Shown here piece by piece: positions 23,697 through 33,368 of a stretch of DNA of 64,000 nucleotides. The stretch's first letter is position 1. Every line of letters starts with the position of its first letter. This DNA comes from Fervidibacter sinensis. Lineage in GTDB: Bacteria; Armatimonadota; Fervidibacteria; Fervidibacterales; Fervidibacteraceae. A program made the translations under genes and the position numbers. Below the pieces are notes generated by a model. That model was not told the DNA's origin and ran no database searches. It saw only the letters and a program-made list of their open reading frames with translations. The stretch is taken from NCBI GenBank assembly GCA_032161045.1, contig JAVHTH010000012.1; one strand, given 5' to 3'.

Positions 23697-24713
23697 GTGA
23701 GCGCAAACGAATCACAAGAGATGTCAATAACTGTTCCGCTTGCCAACGCTGCCCACTTGCGTCATGTCTTGGGTGTCAGGGATGAAAATTTGCGGTTGTT
23801 GCAACGCGAGTTGGGCACGAAAATTATAGCCCGAGAGGGGAGTTTGCTGGTTTCTGGTCCCGAACCCCAAGTTCAATGGGCTGCAGAGGTACTCCAGCAA
23901 ATGATTGCTATTGTTGAAAAAGGAGGGGCGCTTTCCACAGCAGATGTTCGTTACCTGCTCAACCTCGCCCGCAGGGGAGAAATCCGCGAAGCCGAAGATT
24001 TGTTCACGGAAGCGATTTTTATCACTGACCGGGGCAAACGCATAGTGCCTAAAACTTTAGGGCAGTTGAGATATGTTGAGGCAATGAAAAAGCACGATTT
24101 GGTTTTCGCTATCGGGGTTGCTGGGACGGGGAAAACCTTTTTGGCTGTAGCAATGGCTTTAGCTGCTTTGAAGCAAAGACAAGTCTCACGAATCATCCTT
24201 GCCCGTCCTGCTGTTGAAGCAGGTGAAAAACTTGGTTTCTTGCCGGGCGATATTTACGAAAAAGTTGACCCATACATGCGACCGCTTTACGATGCTCTTT
24301 ACGATTTGCTTGATTACGACAAAGTTCAAAGGCTCATTGAGCGCCGCGTGATTGAAGTCATCCCTTTGGCTTACATGCGCGGTCGGACATTCAACGATGC
24401 TTTCATCGTTTTGGATGAGGCTCAAAACGCAACCAGTTTGCAGATGAAAATGGTGCTAACAAGGTTGGGTTTCAACGCGAAAATGGTTGTCACCGGCGAC
24501 ATAACCCAAATTGACTTGCCCAAAGGCGTCAGGTCCGGTTTGGTGGAGGTGCAGGAAGTTTTGAAAGGCGTAGAAGGAGTCGCTTTCGTCTACTTGACAG
24601 AACATGATGTTGTTCGCCATCCACTCGTTCAACGAATCGTTGCTGCATATGACGCTTGGGAAAAGAGACGCCACGCCCCCGATTCGGGGCGAGGTGAGAA
24701 AGATGATGAGTGA
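23697..24713 (+). CDS. PhoH-family ATPase (PhoH-like)
   Basis: A 338-residue protein with GTG start. The N-terminal part (about 10-75) is a KH-like domain (L-G-T-K-I-I-A-R-E-G). The ATPase has Walker A G-V-A-G-T-G-K-T (Lys146), A-R-P-A-V-E-A-G-E-K-L-G-F-L-P-G, Walker B F-I-V-L-D-E-A-Q-N near 238, and V-V-T-G-D-I-T-Q-I-D. PhoH-like proteins are predicted RNA-linked ATPases and are commonly encoded with ybeY and a 7TM-HD protein, as here. Its stop overlaps the next gene's start region. Confidence 0.92.
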   Translation: MSANESQEMSITVPLANAAHLRHVLGVRDENLRLLQRELGTKIIAREGSLLVSGPEPQVQWAAEVLQQMIAIVEKGGALSTADVRYLLNLARRGEIREAEDLFTEAIFITDRGKRIVPKTLGQLRYVEAMKKHDLVFAIGVAGTGKTFLAVAMALAALKQRQVSRIILARPAVEAGEKLGFLPGDIYEKVDPYMRPLYDALYDLLDYDKVQRLIERRVIEVIPLAYMRGRTFNDAFIVLDEAQNATSLQMKMVLTRLGFNAKMVVTGDITQIDLPKGVRSGLVEVQEVLKGVEGVAFVYLTEHDVVRHPLVQRIVAAYDAWEKRRHAPDSGRGEKDDE

Positions 24714-27012
24714 ACCGAGCAGCGAAAAATATCGTGTGCAATGGATAAAGAGACAAAAGGGTAGGGGATTGAGGGCCGGAAATCGGGGACGGGTAAGTGG
24801 TTTAGTTGGCAGGCTTGCAGAGGCTTTAAAGGGATGGCTGCAAAAGTTGGGAATTTCCTTTAAGGTCTCTGCGGTGAGGTTACTCCTCTTCTGTGCGGTG
24901 TTAGTTTCCCTTTTCCTTGCCATGACCCCATATTCGTTGCTCGTTCCAGTTCCGTTCGTGGTCGGTCAAACTTTCCCTTATGACATTCGTGCCCACAGGT
25001 CAGTGAGATACTTGTCAGAGATAGCAACTGAAAGACGAAGGCAAGCGGTTGCACAAGCAGTCCCTCGCCAATATTGGTTGGACACATCGGTTGCCCTTCG
25101 TTGGCGAGCAATCCTCAATGATCTGATTGACAGTGTGATGGCTATGCGTCAAAAACAGATGCCGCTGAACGAAAAGGCTCAAATCATTAAGCAACGAATT
25201 GGGTTGGATGTTTCCGAACAAGTTTTGGCGATTTTGATGCGCACTTCACCTTCAACTGTCCGCTTCGGTTACGAGATGCTTTTGCAAGCCCTTGAATCGG
25301 AGTGGCAGCGAGGCATCAAACCGATTCCGGAGGAACGGATAGCGGCATTGCAGCGGGTGAAAGCCAACATTGACAGGTTACCCTTCGGCGGTGAACTCAA
25401 ATTCGCGCTGAAACATTTAGCCGAATTGGCGTTGCACCCCAATATGGTTTTTGACCCTGTCGCCACGCAAAGGGCGAGGGAACGAGCGGCTTCAAGTGTT
25501 GAACCTGTTTGGAGAACGATAACTGTTGGCGAATTGATTGCTCGGCGAGGTGAATTGGTCACCGAAGAACACTTGGAGAAACTGAGGGCTTTAGGTTACA
25601 ACTTCTCTGCGCTGCTGGGTATTGCGATATTGGCTTTGATCTTCACCATCGTCACTGTCTTATTCCTTCGGCTATCCATGCCTTCCACTTTTGCTGACAA
25701 CCGTCGCTTAACCCTTTTGGCACTTTTGTGGGCAGTTGGATTGTTATTAGTGAAGTTCCTTTACCGTTCGCTCGGTTCGGAAATTTCCTTTGTTGTCACC
25801 GCAACTGTTGCTATGATGACGACGGTCCTTTTCGCCCCGACATTCAGCATTTACGCATCTGGTGTTTTCGCCCTTGCAACAACTTTGGGTATGGCTGCGG
25901 ACTGGCAAACTTTGCCGACAGGCTCGCTGCGTCCATTTCTTTCCTCAGCGGCCCTCGGGGTAGCGGCGTCCTTCTTGTCAGCAGATGCGAGGACAAGAAT
26001 GCAACTGGTTCAAGCAGGTGTCCTGCTGAGCATCTTGGCTTTCTTCCTGCCCTTGATACTTGGATTGGTGACAGGCGAAACATTGACAATTTCGTGGAAA
26101 GATTTTCAGGACCTTCTCCTATGGGCTTTGTTATCGGGCGCTATACCGCCAGCCATGACATTGGCAGGGATGAGCATTTTGGAGCGTCCATTCAACATCA
26201 CGACCGTTTTTACCTTGACAGAATTGGCGAACCCGAATGCCCCATTGCTTCGCGAACTGGCTGAAAAAGCGCCAGGAACTTTCCAAAGTTCACTGATGGT
26301 TGCTCGGTTGGCACAGGAAGCGGCGAGGCGTATCGGGGCGAACGATTTGCTTGCTTGGGTTGGGGGTCTTTACCACGACATAGGGAAACTTCAACGACCT
26401 CAATATTTCGTTGAAAACCAACCGCCGGGGACGAAAAACCCTCACGATGACCTCGCCCCCGACATATCGGCAAATGTCCTGATGTTGCATGTTGAACAGG
26501 GGGTTGAAATAGCCCGTAAGAATCGGCTGCCAACACCAATCATTGACATCATCCGAGAGCATCACGGCACCTCCATTATGAGTTACTTCCTTGACAAAGC
26601 CAAAAAACGCACGGATTTGTTGGAGGAGGACAGGGATGAGAACAAATACCGCTACAAAGGCCCTAAACCACAGAGCAAAGAAAGCGCCATCATCATGTTG
26701 GCGGACAGCGTTGAAGCCGCAGTTAGAGCGCTTTCAACTTCGGACATAAAAGCAATTGAGCAGGTCATTGAGGAAGTTATAGCCAGCAAATTGGAAGACG
26801 GGCAGTTGGAGGAGTCACCGCTCAGTTTCCGTGACTTGACAGAAATTAAACGGGCGTTCTTGGACACCTTCAAGAGCATCTACCATCAACGAATTGAATA
26901 CCCGAAGAAGGAGCAGGAATCCAATGGCACGCAGCGTTTTCATCTCGGTGCTAAAAATCACCAACCGGCCAATGCCCAAAAGGTTGAAGGAAAGACTGAA
27001 GAGAGCAGTTGA
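24703..27012 (+). CDS. 7TM-HD family phosphohydrolase (PgpH/YqfF-like)
   Basis: Start at ATG 24703 or 24706, both just after GAGGTGAG and overlapping the phoH stop; the frame to 24604 lies inside phoH. The protein is about 769 residues. It has an N-terminal helix near 60-80, an extracellular domain (about 85-290), seven membrane helices (about 300-500) and a cytosolic HD domain with Y-H-D-I-G-K (His558, Asp559). R-E-H-H-G-T and M-L-A-D-S-V-E-A-A follow. Family members such as Listeria PgpH degrade c-di-AMP. The C-terminal end overlaps ybeY by 89 bases. Confidence 0.9.
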   Translation: MMSEPSSEKYRVQWIKRQKGRGLRAGNRGRVSGLVGRLAEALKGWLQKLGISFKVSAVRLLLFCAVLVSLFLAMTPYSLLVPVPFVVGQTFPYDIRAHRSVRYLSEIATERRRQAVAQAVPRQYWLDTSVALRWRAILNDLIDSVMAMRQKQMPLNEKAQIIKQRIGLDVSEQVLAILMRTSPSTVRFGYEMLLQALESEWQRGIKPIPEERIAALQRVKANIDRLPFGGELKFALKHLAELALHPNMVFDPVATQRARERAASSVEPVWRTITVGELIARRGELVTEEHLEKLRALGYNFSALLGIAILALIFTIVTVLFLRLSMPSTFADNRRLTLLALLWAVGLLLVKFLYRSLGSEISFVVTATVAMMTTVLFAPTFSIYASGVFALATTLGMAADWQTLPTGSLRPFLSSAALGVAASFLSADARTRMQLVQAGVLLSILAFFLPLILGLVTGETLTISWKDFQDLLLWALLSGAIPPAMTLAGMSILERPFNITTVFTLTELANPNAPLLRELAEKAPGTFQSSLMVARLAQEAARRIGANDLLAWVGGLYHDIGKLQRPQYFVENQPPGTKNPHDDLAPDISANVLMLHVEQGVEIARKNRLPTPIIDIIREHHGTSIMSYFLDKAKKRTDLLEEDRDENKYRYKGPKPQSKESAIIMLADSVEAAVRALSTSDIKAIEQVIEEVIASKLEDGQLEESPLSFRDLTEIKRAFLDTFKSIYHQRIEYPKKEQESNGTQRFHLGAKNHQPANAQKVEGKTEESS

Positions 27013-27382
27013 GACAGTGCTGAAAGGCGAGAGAATAAAAACGCCAGCCATCGTAAGCGTTGTCTTATGCGATGACAAAACCATCCAAGAACTTAACCTG
27101 CGCTACCTCGGACACGATTACCCGACAGATGTATTGAGTTTCCCTTTGAGCGAAGGTGAGTTAACTGGGCAAACGAAATTGGTCGGCGAAATTATCATCA
27201 GCGTAGAAACTGCCGAGCGAAACGCAAAAAAGTATCGCCAGACCTTAGAACAAGAATTGTCAAGGCTTGCCGTTCACGGCACTTTGCACCTACTCGGCTA
27301 CGACGACGCAACGCCACAACAGCGGAGGAAGATGCGGGGGAAAGAGCGAAAGTATCTCAAACTGGTTGAAACGATTGAGTGA
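26924..27382 (+). CDS. ybeY: Endoribonuclease YbeY with altered metal site
   Basis: ATG 26924 follows AAGGAGCAGG. The 152-residue protein has S-V-V-L-C-D-D-K-T-I-Q-E-L-N, Y-P-T-D-V-L-S-F-P-L and the metal motif H-G-T-L-H-L-L-G-Y-D-D. In most YbeY proteins the motif ends Y-D-H with three zinc-binding His; here the third ligand is Asp. Asp can bind zinc, so activity may be kept. YbeY acts in 16S rRNA 3' maturation and ribosome quality control. The start lies 89 bases inside the previous gene; since homology begins at V-F-I-S-V-L-K-I-T-N, the overlap appears real. The phoH-pgpH-ybeY order is conserved in many bacteria. Confidence 0.9.
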   Translation: MARSVFISVLKITNRPMPKRLKERLKRAVETVLKGERIKTPAIVSVVLCDDKTIQELNLRYLGHDYPTDVLSFPLSEGELTGQTKLVGEIIISVETAERNAKKYRQTLEQELSRLAVHGTLHLLGYDDATPQQRRKMRGKERKYLKLVETIE

Positions 27383-27391
27383 ACCTTTCGC

Positions 27392-27769
27392 TCACTCCTG
27401 CCGATTTGAAGCGTTTGAAAACCATTTGGCGATAAGTTCCCGGATTTGGTGCGGACGGAAGGGTTTGACGATGAAATCGCATGCACCGGATTTCAGCGCC
27501 TCATTGACAGTACTTGACTGTCCCATCGCGCTTACCATCACGACTTTTGCGCTTGAGTCTATCTCTTTGATAGCGTTTAGGGTCGCCAATCCATCCATTT
27601 CAGGCATGGAGACATCCAAAAGGACTAAATCGGGTCTCCACTCTCGGAACTTGTCAACGGCATCCCGTCCATTAATAGCCTCAATGACCTCGCACCCTTC
27701 AGATTCCAAAATCTCCCTCAACACTTTTCGGGTGAACAAAGCGTCATCTGCTATCAGCACTTTTGGCAT
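27392..27769 (-). CDS. Single-domain response regulator (CheY-like)
   Basis: ATG 27769, five bases after AAGGTGACC. The 125-residue receiver has the acidic pair Asp8-Asp9, phosphorylation site Asp52 (L-V-L-L-D-V-S-M-P-E-M-D-G), the switch Ser in V-M-V-S-A-M and Lys in F-I-V-K-P-F. It has no output domain, so it acts by protein contact as CheY does. No histidine kinase lies nearby. It converges with ybeY and diverges from the carboxypeptidase gene. Confidence 0.92.
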   Translation of the reverse strand: MPKVLIADDALFTRKVLREILESEGCEVIEAINGRDAVDKFREWRPDLVLLDVSMPEMDGLATLNAIKEIDSSAKVVMVSAMGQSSTVNEALKSGACDFIVKPFRPHQIRELIAKWFSNASNRQE

Positions 27770-27944
27770 AACGGTCACCTTCGCATTCTTGCCGTTGGCT
27801 TAGGACAATTTGTTTTCTCTCCCTGTTGCTAATATCGGAAGCCTTGCACCAAACTCTTTAACTGCCTTGACACCGTTTGATGGCATTTTGAGTCAAACTT
27901 TTGCACGGCAACGAAAAATTTCTGCTTGGAGGTTGGAGGAAGTT

Positions 27945-29114
27945 ATGCGTTGCGTGGTTGCTGTCATGCTTCTGATTGTCGCTTTTACTCTAATTGGCTT
28001 CCCACAAACTTTACCAATTACAGCCAAATCGGCAATTTTGGCGGATGCAGAAACGGGTGAAATTTTGTGGTCTCTCAACCCAGACCTGAAATGCTACCCA
28101 GCAAGTTTGACAAAAATCATGACAGCGGTGTTGATTTTGGAACGGGGCAACCTTGAAGATTGGGTTGTTGTCCCGAAGGATGCTGCTTTCACTGGTGAAT
28201 CCTCAATGGCGCTCAAGGAAGGCGAAAGGGTGCAAATGAAGGATTTGCTCAACGCCATTTTGGTTCGTTCAGCGAACGACGCCTGTGTGGCTGCAGCGAT
28301 CCATATAGCCGGTTCGGTTGAAAAGTTCGTTACATGGATGAACGAGAAGGCAAAAGAATTGGGCATGACAAATACCAACTTTGTCAACCCACACGGGTTG
28401 CACAACCCACAGCATTACACAACGGCAAGGGATTTGCTCACGCTCACCCGTTACGCTTTGCAGAATCCAACTTTCCGAAACATAGTGGCAAAGCGGGACA
28501 TCTTAATCGCGCCGACGAACAAGTCTGCCCTCAGGCATTACTACAACCGCAACAAACTTCTGGAACTTTACCCGGGCTGCGATGGGGTCAAGACAGGATA
28601 CACTGTGCCTGCAGGCAAGTGCCTTGTAGCGAGTGCAACCCGCAGCGGTTGGCAACTCATTGCGATTGTGCTCGGCAGCCAAGACCACTTTTCAGATTGT
28701 GCGACTTTGCTTGATTACGGTTTCAACAACTTCGTTAGGCTCACATTAGCGGAGAAAGGCGAACAAATTGCGCTGTTCCATTTTCCCGATGGCAATCCCG
28801 AATGGTTAAGAGCAGTTGCAGCGGAATCCGTGAAAGTCATTGTCCCAAAAGCGAAGATAAATCGCATTCGCAGCCAAGTGGTTCAGAAAACTTCAAAGCC
28901 ACCTGTTAGCGAAAATGAAATCGTCGGCGAAATCGTTTGGGATGTTCCCGGTGGTTCATCGCACAGAACCAAGTTAGTGGCGTCGCATAATCTTGATTGG
29001 TCGTGGAGGGCTAAAGCGCGAATGTTTGGAGAAAAGGTTCTGGCCGTTTTCGTCCTCTTTGGTCTGGTCGGGATTGTTTTGCGAAGGAAAAGGAAAGGAG
29101 GTCGGAGGAGATGA
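27945..29114 (+). CDS. D-alanyl-D-alanine carboxypeptidase (PBP5/DacF type)
   Basis: ATG 27945 follows GGAGGAAGTT; the longer frame to 27810 has no homology. The 389-residue protein has a signal peptide (M-R-C-V-V-A-V-M-L-L), the serine motif S-L-T-K (Ser54, Lys57), S-A-N (Ser109, Asn111) and K-T-G (216-218). It trims the terminal D-Ala of peptidoglycan side chains outside the cytoplasmic membrane. Unusually, the protein ends with a single hydrophobic helix and basic tail (R-R-K-R-K-G-G-R-R-R) as a membrane anchor, where PBP5 has an amphipathic helix. The stop overlaps the next ATG (ATGA). Confidence 0.92.
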   Translation: MRCVVAVMLLIVAFTLIGFPQTLPITAKSAILADAETGEILWSLNPDLKCYPASLTKIMTAVLILERGNLEDWVVVPKDAAFTGESSMALKEGERVQMKDLLNAILVRSANDACVAAAIHIAGSVEKFVTWMNEKAKELGMTNTNFVNPHGLHNPQHYTTARDLLTLTRYALQNPTFRNIVAKRDILIAPTNKSALRHYYNRNKLLELYPGCDGVKTGYTVPAGKCLVASATRSGWQLIAIVLGSQDHFSDCATLLDYGFNNFVRLTLAEKGEQIALFHFPDGNPEWLRAVAAESVKVIVPKAKINRIRSQVVQKTSKPPVSENEIVGEIVWDVPGGSSHRTKLVASHNLDWSWRAKARMFGEKVLAVFVLFGLVGIVLRRKRKGGRRR

Positions 29115-29602
29115 AGGTCGGAATAATGTCCGATAGCCACGACCACCTTTTGAATATCCGTAAAGCAGTGGAAGCCTTCAATGGCGCTGGTGTCGGTTAT
29201 GTTTTGCATGCAGGAGATTTCGTCGCGCCCTTTGTGGCAAACGAACTTCAAAAACTAAATTGCCCACTGCTCGGCGTATTCGGGAACAACGACGGTGAAC
29301 GCATAGGGTTGCGAAATCGCTTGAAAGAATTCGGTGCAGAAGTCAAGGTTCAGCCTGCTTTTGTTGAACTTGACGGCAAGAAGTTCGTTGTCATTCACGA
29401 GAATGACTTGGCGGACTCTTTGGCTGATAGTGGCAAGTTTGATGTCGTCGTTTACGGTCATACCCACAAAGTTGACATCAGAAAAGCGAGCAACGGTTGC
29501 CTCGTCGTCAACCCCGGCGAAGTTTGCGGCTGGCTGACCGGAAAAGCAACAATTGCGATTTTGGATACCGAGACAATGGAAGTGAAGTTGGTAGAACTGT
29601 GA
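29111..29602 (+). CDS. YfcE/MJ0936-type metallophosphoesterase
   Basis: A 163-residue protein with the full binuclear metal signature: M-S-D-S-H (Asp8, His10), H-A-G-D near 36, G-N-N-D near 60, I-H-E-N near 94 and G-H-T-H near 116. Family members are small phosphodiesterases with broad activity on model substrates. The ATG overlaps the stop of the carboxypeptidase gene by four bases, so both are made from one message. Confidence 0.92.
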   Translation: MKVGIMSDSHDHLLNIRKAVEAFNGAGVGYVLHAGDFVAPFVANELQKLNCPLLGVFGNNDGERIGLRNRLKEFGAEVKVQPAFVELDGKKFVVIHENDLADSLADSGKFDVVVYGHTHKVDIRKASNGCLVVNPGEVCGWLTGKATIAILDTETMEVKLVEL

Positions 29603-29688
29603 ACATCATTGGTTCGTAGTGAGACACATTTGAGAGGGCGAGGCTTTTGTCAAGCCGAGAAGGAAATTGGAATAGCGAGACCTGAACG

Positions 29689-30453
29689 CTAATGCATCTT
29701 GTCAAGTAAGAGGCGAAACGGGTGTGCCGAAACATTCCAAACCCCGACAAAAGGGTTGTCCATGTCCTTGATAATTCCCAACAACAAACCGATGCTCCCA
29801 CCAACAAGAGCGATCACCAGCGTGCCAACGAAAATGCCAGGGTTAGAAGTGTCTGGAAGCACTAAAAGAGTGAAACCGAGCAATAACGCCACAGACATGA
29901 AGACGAGCAAACTCCAAAGGGTCCGAGGGATTCTCGTCAAAGAATCGGTCACGCGCTCCTCACGGATGAGGGTTAACCGGTTCATTGCTTCTAACATTTG
30001 CCCGAAAACTGCTTGATCCCTTGCCTCAACAACGGGAATTGCCCTTAAGGATTGGCAAAGGTTTACAAACTTATCGTGGGTTAAAGGACAAACTCTGCCT
30101 TGCGACAAATTCAACCACTCGCTCCCCAAAATGGCTTCAACATACTCCCGCAAATTTTGAGCCAGCGATTGAGCGGAAATTCTGTCTGACAGCAAGAAAG
30201 TCATTCGGTAGATGTCTTCCAAAACATCCGCTTCCCGCTTGACACCATTTTGCACGCTGTTGAACTGGCTCCAAACGACATAAAGGGTGAAGGCAAAGGT
30301 GATGCCGTAAAGCGTGCCGTAAATCTCAAGGAAAGTGGCAACAGGAGCAGTGTTAAACCGAAAGTTAAGCCAACCGGACAAAATTCCTTGTAGCACCCAA
30401 AAAGCGATAACGCCTCCAACAGCGATACCTATCGCTTGCCACCAAATCCTCAT
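29689..30453 (-). CDS. DUF4239 membrane protein (bestrophin-like)
   Basis: A 254-residue protein with two hydrophobic segments at the N-terminus (about 5-25 and 42-62), a soluble helical middle with R-E-Y-V-E-A-I-L and E-W-L-N-L-S, and two more helices near 180-225. The length and four-helix plan fit DUF4239, a family sometimes called bestrophin-like. Its function is unknown. Nothing in its immediate neighbours suggests a role. Confidence 0.7.
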   Translation of the reverse strand: MRIWWQAIGIAVGGVIAFWVLQGILSGWLNFRFNTAPVATFLEIYGTLYGITFAFTLYVVWSQFNSVQNGVKREADVLEDIYRMTFLLSDRISAQSLAQNLREYVEAILGSEWLNLSQGRVCPLTHDKFVNLCQSLRAIPVVEARDQAVFGQMLEAMNRLTLIREERVTDSLTRIPRTLWSLLVFMSVALLLGFTLLVLPDTSNPGIFVGTLVIALVGGSIGLLLGIIKDMDNPFVGVWNVSAHPFRLLLDKMH

Positions 30454-30531
30454 GGTTATGGTTCACCTCCACCACTGCTGCGCACGGATACACTTGCTCT
30501 TTCGTCACCGCTAAGAGCGTAGTTCAAAAGT

Positions 30532-33312
30532 TCATTGTGGTTCAAGGACAATGAGATCCTTCATCCTTTCCTTTGGCGTCACTTTCAACTCCACAAGTTT
30601 CCCGTTCACTAACTTCCCTTCAACGATTGTGCGGTAAGGTGCGTGCAATTTGAAGTGAACATCCCATTCCTTCACCCACGCGGGGAAGAGGAAAATCTTT
30701 TTGCCCTCCGTTTGCATGAGCATTGCTTGCAACGCTTTCATCAAAACCCCTCCGTGATCTTGGTCTGGCGTCCAATCGTAGTTGTGACCCCAGAAAGCGG
30801 GGAACCTGCAAAGAGGATTTTTAGCCCTTGCTCGTCCAACGATATACTCCTTCGCCTCGCGAGCCAAACCGAGGTAAGCCATGAAAATCTCATCTTGCCG
30901 CCAACCGAAATTACCTTTGTCAAGTCGGTGTCTTAAGGCGTTTATGCCGAGTTCGGCGTTCGGCTTCTCAAAAGAAACAAGCCTGAAAGGAAAGACAGCG
31001 TAAAGTTCTGGGTTCTCAACATTCATCTTTGTGGCAAAACGCTCAGCAGGTGCGAGCATTTTCACTCCATTCACTTCACGAACTGGCAAGGGTGGAATCT
31101 TTTCGCTAAACCTTTCAACGAACGATCTCACTTCCAAAGGCAATTTATCCGACAAAGCGATGAGGCGAGAAGTCACAGCGTGCAAGCCCGCTATCTCTGG
31201 CATTGGGTTGCGGCAGTCCCACCATGTTTCCAATGCCTGTGCAGGTTCCATGATTAACTTCCCGTCTGGACCAGTTGCGTAAAAGTTGTCAAAGAATTTC
31301 AAGACCTCGTATGCGACGGGTATAACCTTTTCCCTCAAGAATCGTTCGTCCAAAGTGTGCTCGTAATAGTCAAGCATCATGTGGACGAGTTCCAAGCCGC
31401 CAACCCACTCGTATTTGTGCCAACGCGAACTCTGTAGTTTGTCTTCCCTTTCCACTGCGGGCTTTTCCCAGCCGTAAGTGTCCATAAAGACCGCTCCCCA
31501 AGGGTAGACGCATTCGGGGAAGTATGCACCTTCAAACCCAAAATAACGCCTTGTCCGGTATTTGCAAACTTCAAAAACCTCGCCTGCATACATCTTGAAG
31601 AGCGATTGAATGATGTCAAAGTCACCACTCGTGCAAGCGCTTAAGTAAGGTAACCTTGTGTTTTGCCACCAATATCCCGGACCCCATCGCCGGTAATCCG
31701 CATCGTTCGGGCAACCTGGCCAAGGCATGACAAAAAGCGAGCCATTGAATTTAATCGGATAAGCACCTCTGCCAGCGCATGCAGTTATGAACCGTTGAAG
31801 GATGTAGCCCAAGCAGACATCATAGCCCGGCGAGTTTTTATCTCCAACGAGGAATTCGCCGTCAAGGTAAATTTGCAACTTTTGGGGCGCAATCACAGCG
31901 ACGATGTGGTGCCAAACTTCGGGCTTCAGCACACCCTCAGCCAGCAGTGTCCTACTGCCTACAATTAAGCGAACGCTCCTCCCAGGAAAAGTGTCAAGGA
32001 GAAAACCATCCGACCCTCCTGGCGTGATTTTGTCAAATATCCTCCCGCCCTTGTCATCTTCCGAGATTTTCACCCATGCCTCACAAGTCAAAGTGTCAAA
32101 TTCTTCGGGTTTGACTTCCAATGTCACCCCGATGGCGGGGTTAAGGAGACTAACGAGGACATTTCTTGACTTCAAAGTTTGTCGTCGGTCGCTTTGGCTT
32201 AGTTTGTGAATTTCCCGAGCGGACAAAGCCCCTTTCAGAACGGAAACACGAGCGATTTCCCCAGAGAACCGGCTCCCACCTGATTGGTCTATCCCAACCT
32301 TAAGCGGATGCAAGTTGGCGGGAATTGGCTTTTCCCCATGAGCGCTCTCTCTGTCCCGAATGAAAATCCAACTCCTGTTCCAAAACTTCTCCCACCAAGC
32401 AATGTGTTCCTTCCTCCGCCTCTCAAAGTCAATTGCCTCAATCCTTTTGATCAACTCACGCATGCGCGAAAGCCAACGCTCTGGTGTAGACGGCTGTTCG
32501 GTTAAGACATAGATGCTGAAGCGGTGATGGGTCTTATTGGGACTTCTCAAATGTCGGTCATCCAATTTTTCAAATTTCCCGTCAACTCGGATGAAAGCAC
32601 CGAAGATGCGGTGAATAAGGGGGTCATGCCAAGGGGCATCTAACAAGTCTTGAAAGCGCATTGTCAATTCGGGCCCTTCGGATTTATTGTTGAAGTGAAA
32701 CCAACCTATGCCATCAGGTTGCCCCTGAATTATCGTGTCGGGTTCAATAACCACAGGCGGTGGATTGGGGCAAGCATTGTAAATGTCACTCACTTCAAAA
32801 GAAGTCAACAGCGTGGACTCGGTTCTCCAAAGTTCAAAGGATGCTGTTGCTGTCAAAGGTCGCTCGCTTTCAACGGTCACATGGATCACGGGATAGTTCG
32901 CGTCAACCCAAACCCGAACTTCAACGGGCTTTGAGGATTTAGATGGGCTTGCTTGAATGACTACCTCACCTCTGCGTAAAACCAATTCCTGCCGAAACTT
33001 TCCGCCCTTGACAAAAGGGTTTGGAGAGAGCGAAATGCGAACTTTGCCCAATTTGAGGAGTCGGTTGTATTCGTCCCAAGCATCCGATTTGCCAATGTAG
33101 AAGAGAAGGTCACCCCCTTCCTCAACCCAAAGGTTAAGGGTTATATCGCCGTTGCCAAGGGGCATAGAACCGAGCGCGTCTTTGGAGGGAGTGTCCCAAA
33201 CGACATTGAAATCGTCAAGGTTCGGAAAGCGGACCTCAGCAACTAATTCGTGTGCAAAGACTATGAACAGGAGAGAAACTGAAAAGGCTGTCAAGGCAAC
33301 GCTACCACACAT
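30532..33312 (-). CDS. Large secreted glycoside hydrolase-like protein (DUF5703-type) with inserted LamG-like domain
   Basis: I place the start at ATG 33312, after GGGAGATGG and just behind a candidate promoter; the frame runs on to 33447 without homology. The 926-residue protein has a signal peptide (L-T-A-F-S-V-S-L-L-F). The N-terminal sandwich starts D-F-N-V-V-W-D-T-P-S and M-P-L-G-N-G-D-I, typical of DUF5703 and GH95-like enzymes. A helical barrel follows. A jelly-roll segment near residues 345-500 (T-C-E-A-W-V-K, W-H-H-I-V-A-V, I-Y-L-D-G) is LamG-like and interrupts the enzyme. The rest of the toroid holds W-G-P-G-Y-W-W-Q-N-T. Substrate unknown. Confidence 0.75.
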   Translation of the reverse strand: MCGSVALTAFSVSLLFIVFAHELVAEVRFPNLDDFNVVWDTPSKDALGSMPLGNGDITLNLWVEEGGDLLFYIGKSDAWDEYNRLLKLGKVRISLSPNPFVKGGKFRQELVLRRGEVVIQASPSKSSKPVEVRVWVDANYPVIHVTVESERPLTATASFELWRTESTLLTSFEVSDIYNACPNPPPVVIEPDTIIQGQPDGIGWFHFNNKSEGPELTMRFQDLLDAPWHDPLIHRIFGAFIRVDGKFEKLDDRHLRSPNKTHHRFSIYVLTEQPSTPERWLSRMRELIKRIEAIDFERRRKEHIAWWEKFWNRSWIFIRDRESAHGEKPIPANLHPLKVGIDQSGGSRFSGEIARVSVLKGALSAREIHKLSQSDRRQTLKSRNVLVSLLNPAIGVTLEVKPEEFDTLTCEAWVKISEDDKGGRIFDKITPGGSDGFLLDTFPGRSVRLIVGSRTLLAEGVLKPEVWHHIVAVIAPQKLQIYLDGEFLVGDKNSPGYDVCLGYILQRFITACAGRGAYPIKFNGSLFVMPWPGCPNDADYRRWGPGYWWQNTRLPYLSACTSGDFDIIQSLFKMYAGEVFEVCKYRTRRYFGFEGAYFPECVYPWGAVFMDTYGWEKPAVEREDKLQSSRWHKYEWVGGLELVHMMLDYYEHTLDERFLREKVIPVAYEVLKFFDNFYATGPDGKLIMEPAQALETWWDCRNPMPEIAGLHAVTSRLIALSDKLPLEVRSFVERFSEKIPPLPVREVNGVKMLAPAERFATKMNVENPELYAVFPFRLVSFEKPNAELGINALRHRLDKGNFGWRQDEIFMAYLGLAREAKEYIVGRARAKNPLCRFPAFWGHNYDWTPDQDHGGVLMKALQAMLMQTEGKKIFLFPAWVKEWDVHFKLHAPYRTIVEGKLVNGKLVELKVTPKERMKDLIVLEPQ

Positions 33313-33362
33313 GTCCCACCATCTCCCATTTTGAGTCTCAGCCCAAATCTGCACCGCAGTCA

Positions 33363-33368
33363 AGTATA
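33363..33368 (-). promoter_or_regulatory. Possible extended -10 element for the DUF5703-type gene
   Basis: On the minus strand TATACT is preceded by TG and one base. No good -35 lies at the right distance. A start near 33356 would leave a leader of about 45 bases to the ATG at 33312, which supports that start. Weak evidence alone. Confidence 0.3.
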
